From assembly GCA_963556495.2 (NCBI GenBank), contig OY747705.1, forward strand, positions 39,621,798-39,685,797: a stretch of DNA of 64,000 nt, given 5' to 3'. The number at the start of each line of letters is the position of its first letter. Position 1 is the first letter of the stretch. Shown one piece after another: positions 51,189 to 63,691 of the stretch. This stretch comes from Valencia hispanica. Its lineage: Eukaryota; Chordata; Actinopteri; Cyprinodontiformes; Valenciidae. The position numbers were made by a program, and so were the translations under genes. A model generated the notes under the pieces. The model made no database searches and was not told the DNA's origin. It was given only the letters and a program-made list of their open reading frames with translations.

Positions 51189-54100
51189 GAACTAGTTGCA
51201 GAGACCAGCGAGGATGGGGCTGAAAGAGATAAATGTATTTTAAAGGATTTTGTATCCTTTCATATTTATCAGACACCCTTAAGAGAAAAACTAATTCCCT
51301 GGCCATTCCATATTTACATTTTGTTCTAAATATTAAGACTATTATTTCTGTCGGACAGCTTTACCCGTAAAAGGCTTTCCTTTCAGACATATCTTTGTTG
51401 TATTGAATGCCATCGTGTTACTTACTCTTAGCCCATTCACACAAGGTCTGAAAGGCTAATGTTTGTTCTAATCATCAACTTTTTTAGTAGAGACAGCACT
51501 GGTCAGGACTACAACACAGTGTTATAGAGAGAATGTAATAATTTCACAGAGCTTACACTGTGAAACTAAATTCTAATCACCTCAAAGTCAGAGGAATGTT
51601 ATAACATTCACAGATATTTAATACTAAAGCCTGAGCCATTATTCAGACCTGCACATTGCAGCAGTGGTTCATTTTTTTTTATCTATCAATCTACAGTTGA
51701 ATGTGTTGTTTATTTTTACCTTTGAACATCCACTACCTGAAAATACCCAAATATATTACTTTCACTGAAGCATTTACTACAAATCTTTTTGGTTTAGACT
51801 GCTTTGTCTTAAATAATAAAAACAGCAATAGGAACTCATTTAAGGTGTCAGAAAACTGAATAACCAACCCTCAAGTTCTCTTTAGTATAAATATCTGTGT
51901 AAAGGTTAGTATTCAAAGCATTTGCATGTTTTGCATCAATGTTTTCATTTTTATGTTTTTCATTGATTTTTCCTGTCAATACCAAGAGTACTACTGTTGC
52001 TGGGATCCTGTGTTTGATAAGATTCTAATGAAATGTTGACAGGTTTAAAAATGATAATGAAAGGATGTTGAATGAAAATGTTTTTAGCTTGTTTAATCTA
52101 GCCCTAATTCAGAACGAAAGTGCTGATAATGTTCTTTACAGGGAATACATTTAAATCGGTCGAACGCAGCCCAAGCCAATCCCATTAAATTCTCTTTTTT
52201 TCTTCTGGTTAAGGTCAAGAAAAAAATGTAATCAAAAGCTCATTAGGGGCAGCCCTCTGTATAGTACATACTATAAACTTTTGAGCCAAGGCAATGTAAC
52301 CAGAGCTCAGTTTGGCGACTACAGCGAACTGGAAAGTTGAGGTTTGATTTGATCCAACGTCCAAGGGAAACTTGAGTTTGAAGGTTAAACACAGGTTGTC
52401 AAAATTGTGCAAAGCCTGTTTGGCTCTTAAAAAGGTGTCAGAGGGACATGGTGGTGCACAGTACACCAATCAGAAATAAAGTCCATTATTTCCCCTAGAG
52501 CACACCTGTAGTCTCCTTGTAAAGCTCACACCTCTGTTTGGAGTGGCTCTGCTCCCTGCCGTCTCTAATTGGTGCGCCATGGACCCAAGCTTGGGGCTAA
52601 TGGATGGGTCTGCCCAGCCCTGGACAAAGCCTGCTCTGTTACAGATTCTGGTGTTAATGTGTTTCCTTTACTGGCAGCGGCACTCTAGGACAGCCAGAAG
52701 GAGGTGGAGGGGGGTGAGGAGAGCTGAGAGGGGAGCTGACAGGAGGTTCTGAGCCCAAAAGGGGCAGCGGTGGCCGTTTAACCTTGCCCGCAGCCTGGCG
52801 GAAAGTCTAATAAAACCGTGGGCCGTGAAAACTGAGCAGACAGCAAAACCCCTGCCAGAAACTGACACTCACTTTCTCTCTTGCACTCGCATTTAACCCC
52901 CCCCCCCCCCTCCATTCCATTTTATTCATTGGCCAACAGGAAAAACGTAGCAAACAGAATCCGTTGGCACAGCTGGGCTCAAGCACTGGGAGGAAAAGGA
53001 GGAGGAGCAGGGTGATGAGAAATGTATGGTGATGTCTCCTATTCCCAAGTCAGACCATGTGGGTTCAGACAGGATGGGGACAGGAGCTGTCAGCTGGGGG
53101 CATGGGTCTGGGGGGGGGACTGTGGTTTTTAGGAGATTTTGGATCAAGACGCCTTGGTTACTCAAAATAATTCTGTTGTTTAAGCCATCTGGGTACAAAA
53201 AAAGAAAAGAAAAAAAAGATGGCTAATAAAGCCTTAAAATGTGTGAAGGCTCAGCTCCCTACACACCCAGACATTTACATGTCTGACTCACACACATTTA
53301 TATTACTGTCTGTCAGTATATTTATGCACATTTACTGAGACTAAACCACAATGTGATTTATCCCATCTTTCCTCCGTAACATTTATTCTGAAGACATATT
53401 GTGCGGTTGTGGCATGGGAGAGTGCATTAGGTCTGGAAAAACTGAAAGGCTATATGCTGTAAAGCTGAACCAACGCAATGCTTGATTCATTAAAAATAAC
53501 CATCAAGACGATCTTTAATGGAATACTTGCACAGGTAGAACATCTACTTCTTTTCTGTGCGAAGTTTCAGCTTCGAGACCATTTTAATGAGTGGCTGTTT
53601 TGATTGGGAAAAAATGCTGCTGGTTGTTTAGATTTCTGTAAAAAAGCACACTAGAAAGAGTTGTTCCAAGTTCTTTCCAGATATTTGAGTCACTTCTGTC
53701 ACAAACTTGTCTGAATAGACATTATGTTGGATGAAGAAAGTGAAAAATAGGAAAGACATAATTTCATTTTCATAGTGTTGTCATAGAAACCTTTTGGTTA
53801 CCTCAACACTTCATCTACACACCTGTTTTGGCACTCAACCAGAACTGCAAATCCCATAATCCTGCTCTGTCTTTGAATAATGGCCCTGGGGAGTGAATGG
53901 CTCTGTGGTGGAAGTAAAGAGAAAAATGTAACCCCTAATTTCTATCTCCACTCCCTCTTAGGATATAGGTCAACTTGTTTACACCAAAATGAATGCATAC
54001 TCATCTCATGCACATCCTCTTTTTCTTTATCTGCACTGAGTTATTGAACAAAATACCTAACAAGCAGGAAGACTGAATAATATTGCAACAGGATTCTTCC

Positions 54101-54785
54101 AGATAGGGGGGATTTGGCTATATTCCAACCTACCTTGTCAATGTCTGCCATTGCTGTTATTGTGCAATTCACTTTCTGACTGACGTCTTGAACTTCAGCA
54201 AAGAGAGAACATTTGTGCTACATCCAAGACAGGTCATGCATTCTTCTCAGCCAACAAAGTGTCTATTTACACCTGAAAGGACGCTGCCCTCATTTAAGGG
54301 CTGACTCAACTGCCAGAGAAGAGCAATGGAGAAAGAAATGTAATGCAAGGATATCTGGCAGCATTATACATATAAGAAAGAATGGTAAGTAGGTGTTTCA
54401 GGTTAGAAAAATCCAACCTTTAATTTGAGAACTTTCATTCTGAGTACAGATCTACTTTAAAACCATATATTAAGCAGCCGAAAAGAATAGAAATTGTAAC
54501 AAACAAAGCTAGATGGGGATAGATGTTTACACACATGGAGAATTCACAGTGATTCTCAAAACTGTGCACAACAGTTAAAATGTCAGGTTTTTATGATGCA
54601 AAAAATGAGACCTTCATGAATCATATCCACTGGTTGTTTGGGAGGTATATCAGGAGAAAAAACAAAACGTTTCTATCCAACCATCCAAAGCAAATTCTGT
54701 CAAAACCTACTAGGGCTTTAATTGAACCCGTGCACCTTGGTCAGTTTAATCTGAGTTTGAGATTTTTAGCTAAAAACAGTGGATG
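51189..54785. other. Mostly unique intronic-type DNA
   Basis: No exon recognised. 52500-53200 is GC-richer and includes a poly-C tract. Frames there (for example 52926-53198 minus) have no motif. Confidence 0.4.
52897..52910 (+). repeat. Poly-C tract
   Basis: Fourteen consecutive C. It lies inside a GC-richer unique segment. Confidence 0.95.
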
Positions 54786-55040
54786 CATAGGCAAGGCAAT
54801 TTTATTTGTATAGAACACTTTCAAGAACACGGCAATTAAAGGTGCTTTACATAAAAAAAACATTAAAGTATAAAACACACAAAACATATGACACATTACT
54901 CAAAGGCACCTCGAAACAGATGGGTTTTTAGCCTTGATCTAAAACAGATCAGTGTTTCCGCAGCTTTGCAGTCATCCAGAAGCTTGTTCCAGATTAGTGG
55001 AGAATAGAAGCTAAAAGCCCCATGCTCCACTTCTATGCAT
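54786..55040 (-). mobile_element. L2-type LINE 3' UTR fragment
   Basis: The plus strand shows GGCAAGGCAATTTTATTTGT, then AATTAAAGGTGCTTTACAT, GGGTTTTTAGCCTTGATCTA and AGATCAGTGTTTCCGCAGCT. This is the reverse of the ORF end and UTR of the same family as 27815-28540 and 59440-60690 (there GCTTTAAATCGAGACTAAAA and CCCATCTG). It is 5'-truncated near 55040, so little coding sequence remains. Confidence 0.75.
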
Positions 55041-55189
55041 GTAGAAATGCAAATATTTAAGGCTGTAGGCCTGTACCTCTTTCACAGGCTCTGAAACCTT
55101 GTTTGAGTGCCTGCCTTCATGGACTCTTCCAAATACGCCCTCCTAAAATCTAGTGACAGCTGCCAGAGGACTGAAAATGGCTCATCATT

Positions 55190-55420
55190 AGGCCCATTTC
55201 CACTATCGCAGGTTCAGGGTGATTTTACCAGACCTTCATGGTTAGCGCGTTTCCACTACCCCAGCCTTCCCAATAGGGACGTTTTTGGGGCCATTTCAGG
55301 AACCTATCGAGTACCCGTCTTGGGGCATGTACGCGGAAATGGTCTGGTAGAGTCGCTGGGTGGGAGCTGTGGTTAACTCTTGCTGATAGGTTGTAACTCA
55401 GAGGGAAATAATATCAGCAG
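55190..55420. mobile_element. TIR transposon fragment, Harbinger-like
   Basis: ATTAGGCCCATTTCCACTAT then GCGCGTTTCCACTACCCCAG: ends of the GGCCC-TTTCCACT type as in the element at 41323-41919, with an AGGAACCTATCGAGTACCCG interior. The opposite terminus was not found, so it is truncated or diverged. The right boundary is a guess. Confidence 0.45.
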
Positions 55421-56188
55421 ATGTCACCAAACAGCCCGCTTTGTAAAATTGGAATAGTTGCTGGCAAAGCAGTGTATACCGGGAAAGCAAACAGGATGGC
55501 GGCAACATAGCAAATAGAAAAATGGCAACCATCCCTGGTTCTTCCATTGTCGATTGCTTGTAATTTTCTGCTACTGTGGGTGTCTTTAAACTGAATCATC
55601 ATGGAAAACATATGGTCAAGTCAACACACAAAAAAATAACAAATAATGGCAAGCCTTTGCTTTTTTAATACATAATTTGCAGCTCACTCTGATTTTGATT
55701 GTTCACCACAAACAAAAGTTTAGTGGAGACATTACTGTAAAATTTCAATCAACTGATTTGTTTCAATTCACTTACACTCATACAAATAAATCAGTATTCT
55801 TTGTTATCCACTGCTTTAAGCAAATCTCACCACTGCTAAAGCTTTATTACGGCCATAATTAGTTATTAATGTTACAATGAGTGAGTACACATATGATCAG
55901 TTGAAACAATAACTGTTTTTGTTTAGTTTATAATTTCAAAATAAAATACACTTTCGGCTTACTAAAAGGCTAATATCCGTTGCATGGCACAACTCTGGCA
56001 TTGCACAAAACACACTTTCGTAAGCGTACAAAAGCTATGAAAACTTTCTTGTGAAAGTGAGTTTCTTTTAATAATTAGTTACCTTTTCGTATCATCATCC
56101 CCCTGTTTCACTGTAGCTTATCCACATCAAACTAAATCCAAACATTTTCAGATGACTCAAGAAAATAAAGAATAAATAAAAAAGAATG
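55421..56188. other. Unique AT-rich DNA, nothing recognised
   Basis: No gene or named repeat. Frames at 55414-55611 (-) and 55677-55862 (+) have no motif. Confidence 0.4.
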
Positions 56189-56316
56189 CAGTGCATCATT
56201 GTCAGGCTACAGTTCTGAAAAAAACAGACATTGCTGCACCTTTACTCCTGTTAAAGCACGTTAGCTTGTCAGCTGGGCCAGAAAATTATAAAAATCTAAC
56301 TTTTAGCATGTAATAT
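56189..56316 (+). repeat. Direct repeat, left copy (443-bp period)
   Basis: Starts CAGTGCATCATTGTCAGGCT and ends near AGCATGTAATATCAG. It recurs at 56632-56763 with scattered substitutions and small indels. Shared internal words include CTTTACTCCTGTTAAA and AGAAAATTATAAAAATCTAA. Confidence 0.9.
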
Positions 56317-56419
56317 CAGTCCAGATAATACTTGGTTTTTTAAAGCAGATCTTAGTCTCTAGCTACATGGTGATAACCAAACTCCACGAGGCCATGAAAT
56401 GCATTTGTCTGCAGGTGGG

Positions 56420-56596
56420 TCAGTAAACGTTTCTCCAGGACCTTCATGATGAGGGAATGTCAGGGTAACAGGTCTATAGTCACTAAGTACTGGGTGAGCT
56501 TCCGTAGGTAATCAGCAGGATTTCTTCCACAGCACTGGAACCTTCTCAGAGGTCAGGCTGAAGTTAAAATGTGCTGGTAAAGCCTATATACCTGGA
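56420..56596 (-). mobile_element. Rex1/jockey-like LINE RT fragment
   Basis: On the minus strand the conceptual translation resembles FNFSLTSEKVPVLWKKSC, then a stop and frameshifts, then LSDYRPVTLT and a relic of the KVLEKR/LTHL block (from about 56590 to 56420). This matches the SLxxEKVPVLWKTSC…NDYRPVALTSHVMKxLE region of a common fish LINE. A second, nearly identical fragment lies at 61445-61622 on the same strand. Confidence 0.7.
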
Positions 56597-56631
56597 CCCA
56601 AAATAAAACATAATTTAAAAAAGTAAATAAT

Positions 56632-56763
56632 CAGTGCATCATTGTCAGGCTAAAGTTCTAAAAAAAACAGACAGTTCTGTACCTTTACTCCTGTTAAAAT
56701 TCTTTAGCTTATGGTCAGCTGCCACAGAAAATTATAAAAATCTAACTTTAAGTATGTAATATC
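56632..56763 (+). repeat. Direct repeat, right copy (443-bp period)
   Basis: Partner of 56189-56316: CAGTGCATCATTGTCAGGCT to AAGTATGTAATATCA. The LINE fragment lies between the two copies. Confidence 0.9.
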
Positions 56764-56769
56764 ATTGTG

Positions 56770-58600
56770 GTACAGGAACTGAAAAAATAGGAATCTTCTA
56801 AATTTTGTAAAGGTGGACCAAAGCAAAAAATGTAGGCGAACAAGTACAACCAATTTAAAAAGTTAGTCTAAAGTTCTGCACAGCACAGTAACACATTGAG
56901 GTTCAATCGTCCTCCTTCAAAGCTATTGGGGATTCGTCAAAGGTTGGAAGACACAACATGCTGTTCTTAACTTGTGCAATTAAGCTGCTCCGTCATCCAG
57001 ATACTTGGTCGTCCTGGTGATCGTGCACAACAAACACTGATTGGAGGGGAGGAACAGGTATGACTAAAGGTAAGAACAAATATGATATGTCTGAAGCTCG
57101 GTTCAGATCAGTCCCTGGCTCATGACACAAATCTGTGCAAGGCGTAAAGGGAGTAGTGGACTCTGTCATCATCTTCGCTTTGAGGCTTTAGAATCGTGCT
57201 CACCTGGCCAAAGTTCAGCTGCTGTTTAGGCTTCAGTTTTTTCATCAACACCAAACGTAACTAAAGACCAAAAACAAAAAGCACAACCTCCTTGTTGAGA
57301 TTTATCTTAAAGGATAGTGGCAAATCCCCTTAAAATCCACAAACTGAGTCCTTCCCATCTGAAGACTCCTTTGAAAATAACCTTCTCAATAAATGGAAAA
57401 CATATCCTCTTACAAATCTATCAACCAATCTGACCTTTTGGGCTCAAACTCAACAAAAGCAGAAAGATGATGCCAAGGCATGTGAAGGTTGAGCGGCTGT
57501 ATGTATATTTGACTTTGGCACTGTTATTCTGACTGCTCTTCTCTTCTGACATAACAGTATATTATTCTGTACTGCCAAGCATGAACCACAATACTCTCAG
57601 GGAAAAATGATAGATGGTACTTCCCCAAATAAACCAGGTGTAAGCCTCCAATTGGAGCTGCTCACTAATTTTGTGTACATATATATAACACTTTAATAGG
57701 CTGATTCAGTATAGCCTAAACCAACAAACTGCTGATGAGTAGACATTGAGTTAGGCTTTTATTTTCTTCTTGATAAAATTGGATTTCTGGTCACTTTCAG
57801 GTGATGAGTTGTGAAGAAAATGACTAAATAAACACACGTTTCAATGCTGACCCAAATTTCAAAGACTGGCTCATACTGGCTCATATTTCACAGTTATGCG
57901 GAGTTTATTTAGCACCACTGCTAATGCTAATCCTTCTCATCAGCAACAAAGTAAGAAATGTTTGTTATGGCTAACAGCTAAGCTAACCAGAAAGTAGCAA
58001 GCAGCAGCGTGAACTGGTCCCCAGATACATACTTCTGTTTGCTGTGCTTCACGCTGGATTTAGATCGGCTTATTTATTTAGTTTTTTCTCTTTATGACTT
58101 CACAATTCAAACTTTCTGCAGCAGAACAATGAAAATCGGCTGTTTGTTGGTAGAGTACTCATATGTTTACAAGACCAGTAAGAGAAACCAGGAGCACATT
58201 CTTGCTGGGATTAAGTCATCTGCAGCGCTGAAAGAAACAGAAATCTTTGCTGAACGGCCCACTTTTATGAGAATATTCCGAGAAACAACCGCAACTGGAC
58301 TGGATAGGGTAATTAGCCAAGGAGGATGCAAACAAAAAAATTTAGTGAAGATTTTATTATGGAGAAAAATACATAAACTGACATCCTAGGACAATGACAC
58401 TGCATTGTTTTGTTTCCTTGGTAAGTGAAAGTGATCTAATTGAAATATCAGCATTCAGTACCACCAGAAAATAATCCCAGCACCTCCCCATTTTTCCTAA
58501 TTATGTTATATTACGATTTATTTTCAAAGAAAGTGTATCTTTGCTTTGGGTAAAACCTTAAGAAAGGAGTCGTTACTGCAAAAAGCTTGTTAAACCAAAA
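56770..58600. other. Unique DNA, nothing recognised
   Basis: No exon or named repeat family. A 126-codon plus frame at 58009-58389 has a hydrophobic start but no recognisable domain, splice context or homology that I can name. Confidence 0.4.
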
Positions 58601-59402
58601 TATTTTTTTTAGAATTCACCTCCATGGTTTAATATTTAATTGAACAACATTTTGCAGCAACCAGCGCCTCAAGTCTTCTTGGGTATGTCTCGAAAGGTAG
58701 CGATGGATGGGTAGTATAAGTAGACTGCCATTTTTAGAAATGTTCAATTAGACTTAAGGTTGGTCACTGGATGGGCTACCCAAATACAGTCACAGACCAC
58801 TCCTGAAGCCACTTCTCTGTTATCTTGGCTGGGTATGTCGAGCTCTACAAATTTCACAGAGAACCACCAGTAACACAGCATGATGCTGCCATTTCATGGG
58901 TCACAGTGGTCTCTGTCTTTCTTCAGATGCTTTGAGTTCAAGCCAAAAAAAAACTGTTTGATTTTCAACAGACCATGGTTTGACATTCTCTAAGGTGGCT
59001 TCTGCAACTCTATCATAAAAGTCTGATTGATGGAGTATGTTAGCAATGGTTAAACTGGACACATCTGAACTCCAAGTTGAAGAAGAATCTAAAAAAATAA
59101 ACTGAAAATATGATGCATCTGAACTCAAATTTGAGTCAGACCAAAAGATTTGAACATTTAAGTACCTGATGTTAATAATAATAATAATAATAATAATAAC
59201 TTGATGTACCTATGTTAATTTACAAAATAGTAAAAACAACTGTTCTATTTGCCTTTGTGAGGTATTTGGTGGAGATTTAAAAAAAGAAAACTATAAATGG
59301 AATAAGATTTCCTTTGAAATGGTTTGTAAAATGGGACTAACACAAAAAAAAAAAAACATAAAAAAATGATGGGGTGTAAATACTTTCTGGTGGCACTGTA
59401 AA
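58600..59402. mobile_element. Tc1/mariner-like transposon remnant
   Basis: The left part has TTAATTGAACAACATTTTGC, then CTCAAGTCTTCTTGGGTATG. The middle has CTGAAGCCACTTCTCTGTTA, TCTTGGCTGGGTATGTCGAG and CAGCATGATGCTGCCATTTC. The right end has GGGGTGTAAATACTTTCTGG followed by TGGCACTGTA. These words in this order are the decayed antisense transposase and terminal repeat of salmonid/teleost Tc1-like elements. No frame survives. The end at about 59400 abuts the following LINE. Confidence 0.68.
59172..59199 (+). repeat. (AAT)n microsatellite
   Basis: About nine AAT units inside the Tc1-like remnant. Confidence 0.95.
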
Positions 59403-59439
59403 ATAGAGACCATAAGACAAGTAATTGTTTTGTTGGCAC

Positions 59440-60690
59440 AGACGTGACAGCAAACTGGTAATGACGAATCCTTTTTACCTAAAGAACAGGGACTTCTTTG
59501 TTTCAATAGGAAACTTTTCATCAGAACGAACAGAAATCACATGTGGGGTGCCCCAGGGCTCCATCCTGGGGCCCCTCTTATTTAATATCTACATGCTCCC
59601 ACAAGGCAAGATTATAGCAACCAATGACATTAGCTACCATAACTACGCGGATGACACTCAGCTTTACATTACAATGTCACCAGGTGACCATGAACTCATT
59701 CAAACCCTAAATCAATGCATTGACCAAATAAAAGGTTGGATGTGCCATAACTTTCTCCAGCTGAATAGAAACAAAACTGAAGTAATTATTTTTATTTATT
59801 ATTTATTATTTTTTTCAAAGAGGAACGATCAAGAGTCAGCACACAGCTTCAGTTAATACAGCTAGAAACTACTGATCAGGCACGAAATCTAGGTGTAGTA
59901 ATGGACTCAGACCTGAACCTCCAGGGTCACCTAAACACAATAACAAGGTCAGCGTTCTATCACCTGAAGAACATCTCTAGGATTGAACAACTGATGTTGC
60001 AACAGGACCTAGAAAAACTCATCCATGCTTTTATCTTTAGTCGGATTGATTACTGCAACAGCATCTTCACAGGTCTGCCAATTCAATCAGACAGCTGCAG
60101 CTGATCCAGAATGCTGCCGCTCGCGTCCTCACTCACTAGAACCAGGAAAGTAGAGCACATCACCCCAGTTCTAAAGTCCTTACACTGGTTCCCTGTAGCT
60201 CAGAGAATAGACTTCAAAATACTCCTACTAGTTTATAAATCATTACATGGCTTAGCACCAAAATATGTTGAAGACCTGTTGTCACGGTACCAACCACCAA
60301 GACCACTCAGGTCCTCCAACTCTAGCCTACTAAACATCCCTAGACTCAGAACTAAACATGGAGAAGCAGCTTTCAGTTTTTATGCTCCCCTTATCTGGAA
60401 CAGACTTCCTGACTAGTGTAGAGCTGCTGAAACTCTGAAATGCTTTAAATCGAGACTAAAAACCCATCTGTTTAGAATTGCCTTCGATTAAATGATTGAT
60501 GTCATATGTATGAAATGTGTTCATGCTCTCTTGCTTTATTGATCTTTCTCTTGCTTTATTGTGTATCATGTGTATTGTGAGTTTCTTTTACTTTTAATTT
60601 CCATTGTTTTTTGTTTTTTAAAATCACCAAATCATGTAAAGTACCTTGAATTACCCTGCTGTTGAAAGTGTGCTATAAATTCAAGTTTCA
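59440..60690 (+). mobile_element. L2-type LINE, 3' half of ORF2 and UTR
   Basis: The frame from 59425 reads [20 protein letters not shown], then [20 protein letters not shown], and the catalytic YADDTQLYI (YADD codons 59644-59655). It is broken by an AT-rich insertion near 59787-59820. It resumes as NLGVVMDSDLNLQGHLNTIT, HLKNISRIEQLMLQQDLEKL and IHAFIFSRIDYCNSIFTGLP (to about 60085). After a frameshift come TRKVEHITPVLKSLHWFPVA and AAFSFYAPLIWNRLPD (stop near 60414). The UTR ends CCTTGAATTACCCTGCTGTTG then CTATAAATTCAAG at about 60680. The 5' part of the RT and the endonuclease are missing. The fragments at 27815 and 54786 belong to the same family. Confidence 0.85.
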
Positions 60691-61444
60691 ACAATTTTCT
60701 ATAAAAAGAAACATAAAAAATAGAACGTGTTCACATATGTTTGTTGAAGTGTTCTTTTAAACCCCAAGGTTGAATAACTAAATTGTTTAATTTCAGCTTT
60801 GACTGTGAATAGGTTCAGGTTTTAATTAGAGAAATCCACTGCAGAAGGCTTACTAAACATTTAATGCTTAACTTTAAAAGTATGAATAATGATGAATGAC
60901 TGATTTAGATTTTTATTGTTTAGTTATCAAACAAGAATGTTAAGACATTGCTATGAAAAAACATTTTTGAACATTCTGGTTTTGTAAGCTATACGTGAAA
61001 AATGAAAACATGGTAGTACATTTTTTAAATATAGCCATGTAAAAATTGTGGAGTCATTCCAAGTTTAGAGGGAAAAAATGAAATCAGCTTGTCATTTACA
61101 TAAAATGATAATTGCATAACCAGATTTTGCAAAACAAGTCTGGAGCTAAAAGAGAGCTTGCAGACCTTGCTAAATTATAAAAAATGTGGGCCAAACAATA
61201 GAGATGATATTCAAAACACTGGAACAAATTATTAACCTCCTCAATAATCTAAATCAACTTAGAGTGTGACAAAACATGGTGGTTGTTCCTGGTAAGCTTG
61301 ATCTAAAATAAAATAAAAAAGTGAAATTAAACTGGGAAGCTTCTAAAAGGGAAATGCTCAGAAAGATCTAGTGTTTTACAAATTTCTCTTCCTCTTAAAA
61401 TCTGCAATCATCTCCTGTGTATTTAACAGCAGATAATTAGAAGG
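60691..61444. other. Unique AT-rich DNA, nothing recognised
   Basis: No gene or named repeat seen. Confidence 0.4.
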
Positions 61445-61622
61445 GTTTCTCTTAGACCTTCATGATGTGGGATGTCAGGGTAACAGGTCTATAGTCACTA
61501 AGTACTGGGTGAGCTTCCATAGGTAATCAGCAGGATTTCTTCCACAGCACTGGAACCTTCTCAGAGGTCAGGCTGAAATTAAAAAGGTGCTGGTTAAGCC
61601 CATATACCTGGTCCACATGGCC
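61445..61622 (-). mobile_element. Rex1/jockey-like LINE RT fragment, second copy
   Basis: Shares very long identical runs with 56420-56596: the blocks starting ATGTCAGGGTAACAGGTCTA and ATCAGCAGGATTTCTTCCAC differ by only a few bases over about 150 bp. It continues a little further (ATACCTGGTCCACATGGCC), consistent with the RT relic seen in the first copy. No intact frame. Confidence 0.7.
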
Positions 61623-63535
61623 ATTAAGGACTTAACCTACAACCAAATACTGCATTGTAAATCATCACTAAATTGGCTTTTATTTGGAGAATTATTGTTA
61701 TGTATTTAATGTGATGTCAAGACAAATAAAATAAACAATTTTGTCAATTTCAGATATCTTTACCATTTTCATGAGACTTGAAACAATTATTATTATTTGA
61801 TACAGTTTAACACAGCAAAATATTTTTTATTCTATGGGTTTGAATGTTTTAAAATCCTGAGTTTGACCCACAAATATCAAGAAATTGTGCTATACTTTAA
61901 AACATTTTGATATTTCCCTCACTAACAATCTGCTGACAAAGAGCAACAAAAGAAAAACAAGAAAAGTAAAAGTCCTGGAGGGACTGTTAAGCAGTAATGC
62001 TTTTGTTCATGATACACTCACTACACTCAGGCCAAAATTAGATGTTTGCAATATCCAGTTAGCACAAAGTATTTATAAAAAGCTAAGTGTAGGATTTAAA
62101 GTACAACCTTACAATCAGAGCAAAGTAAAAATATGACAGGAGGAATTTGCACCTTAAAAGCACAAACTTCTGAAGAAAAAAGATTACCTTGTGAGTAACA
62201 AAATGGGGAACCAAGCGTCTCCTCAGTGTGGCACCACCAGGGTCATGGCGGACCCTGGGGGCCTGGGTAAATACTGGTCAACCGGGCCAAGACAAACATC
62301 ACATTGCTGTGCAAGGCATGTGCAACTGTGTATGAGCAACATCAGCTTTGTCTTAGAATAGAGATGATAGGAGTGAAACCTATAAGCTTCCTGGGAAAAA
62401 ATACTGACTATATATACAGGAAAAAAGGAGGACTATAACAAGAAAGAGGAAGAAAAGGGAAAGGAGTGTGTGTGGGAAGAATTGGCAGGTAGAGGATAAA
62501 GACATAAACCAAAAGCCTGACATGTTATCAGTGGGCAGCAAGCCTTGCCCTTAAAAGGTCATTTCTAGCCTTCACATCTGTATTTCTGTGATTTCCCATC
62601 TAAAAGACTTCACTTCGTCAAATTAGATCAAACAGTTGACATTTTAACTAAATCAAAAAACTAACTTTCTCTTAAGTATTATTGCTTTTCACCTTTAAAC
62701 AAATTTCTGAAAACTATCTTCATTTTTAGACCACATCATCTCTGCTGAACTGGCAGTAAACCCCACCAGTTCCCACATCTATCTGTCTGTGCTAACCCAT
62801 TATGGTTTACCGGATGACCCCTGACCCTGGCCGGGGTCGTGGCCAGTGCCTTCATTAAGGGATAAATCATAAACACCTGAGCGGCTGACCTGGGCACAGT
62901 TTCAGGGCTCCAGTCATGTGTTATTAATTTTGAGTCCCGGTGGCGTGTAAATCGGGTTAAAGCAGTGCCTGCGACCCTCGGGGGCTGCAGCAGATATTAA
63001 AAATGTGACCACAACCCGTTCACTATGTGTCAGAGCGTGTAAGAGTGTGTGCCAAGTGGTTATAGGAAACCTAGCCTCACCAGTGGATGATTAGGTCTTT
63101 ATATGGAGCGTGTAATTGGATACTTTTACACAGTCTAACAATGGATTTATTGATGTTTTACTGTGCAGTATTACTATTGTGGCTTTAACTTTTTATGGAG
63201 GTGGAGTGTTGTTGGTGGCTTCACACTTTGTCATTTTGCCGCACATGAACAATGTAATAGAATTACCCTTCTATTTCATTCTTAACTGTTAAGATTTGAG
63301 GCATTTATGCTGACATTCTCCTGTTTTGGTTAAAACCTCCTATGTGGCTATAGATATCCATTTACTATACTGTCCCTAGTGATTTTCAAGTTATTTAAAA
63401 CATTTGCAGTGTTGAGGCAGTTTAATGTTTCAAGATTTTGTCAGTGCATGTTTTATTATGTTGAAACAATTCAAAACAAAGTGATGCAACCATTCTCTCT
63501 GAAAAGTAGAGCATGCTTTTATCAGCTGTAAAACA
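61623..63535. other. Mostly unique DNA, candidate regulatory block
   Basis: 61885-62136 has an 83-codon, lysine-rich plus frame without motifs. 62780-63080 is GC-richer and non-repetitive and is discussed as a possible conserved element. Confidence 0.4.
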
Positions 63536-63691
63536 TACACTATATTGCCAAAAGTATTGGGTTACTTGCCTTTACACACAAAGGAACTTTAATTACATCT
63601 CTTGCTTAATACAAATAATTTATTATGGTGTTGGCACACCCTTTGCACCTGAACCAGAACCAGAAGAGCATTTGTGAAGTCAGACACTGAT
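63536..63691 (+). mobile_element. TIR DNA transposon, 5' end fragment
   Basis: TACACTATATTGCCAAAAGT followed by ATTGGGTTACTTGCCTTTAC and, further on, GGTGTTGGCACACCCTTTGC and CATTTGTGAAGTCAGACACT-GAT. This is the start of a very abundant fish transposon with ATATTGCCAAAAGTATT termini. The match stops abruptly at 63691, where a different repeat begins. Confidence 0.7.

Noticed and set aside
58009..58389. 126-codon plus frame with hydrophobic N-terminus
   Set aside because: No family resemblance or gene context; I could not support a protein function.
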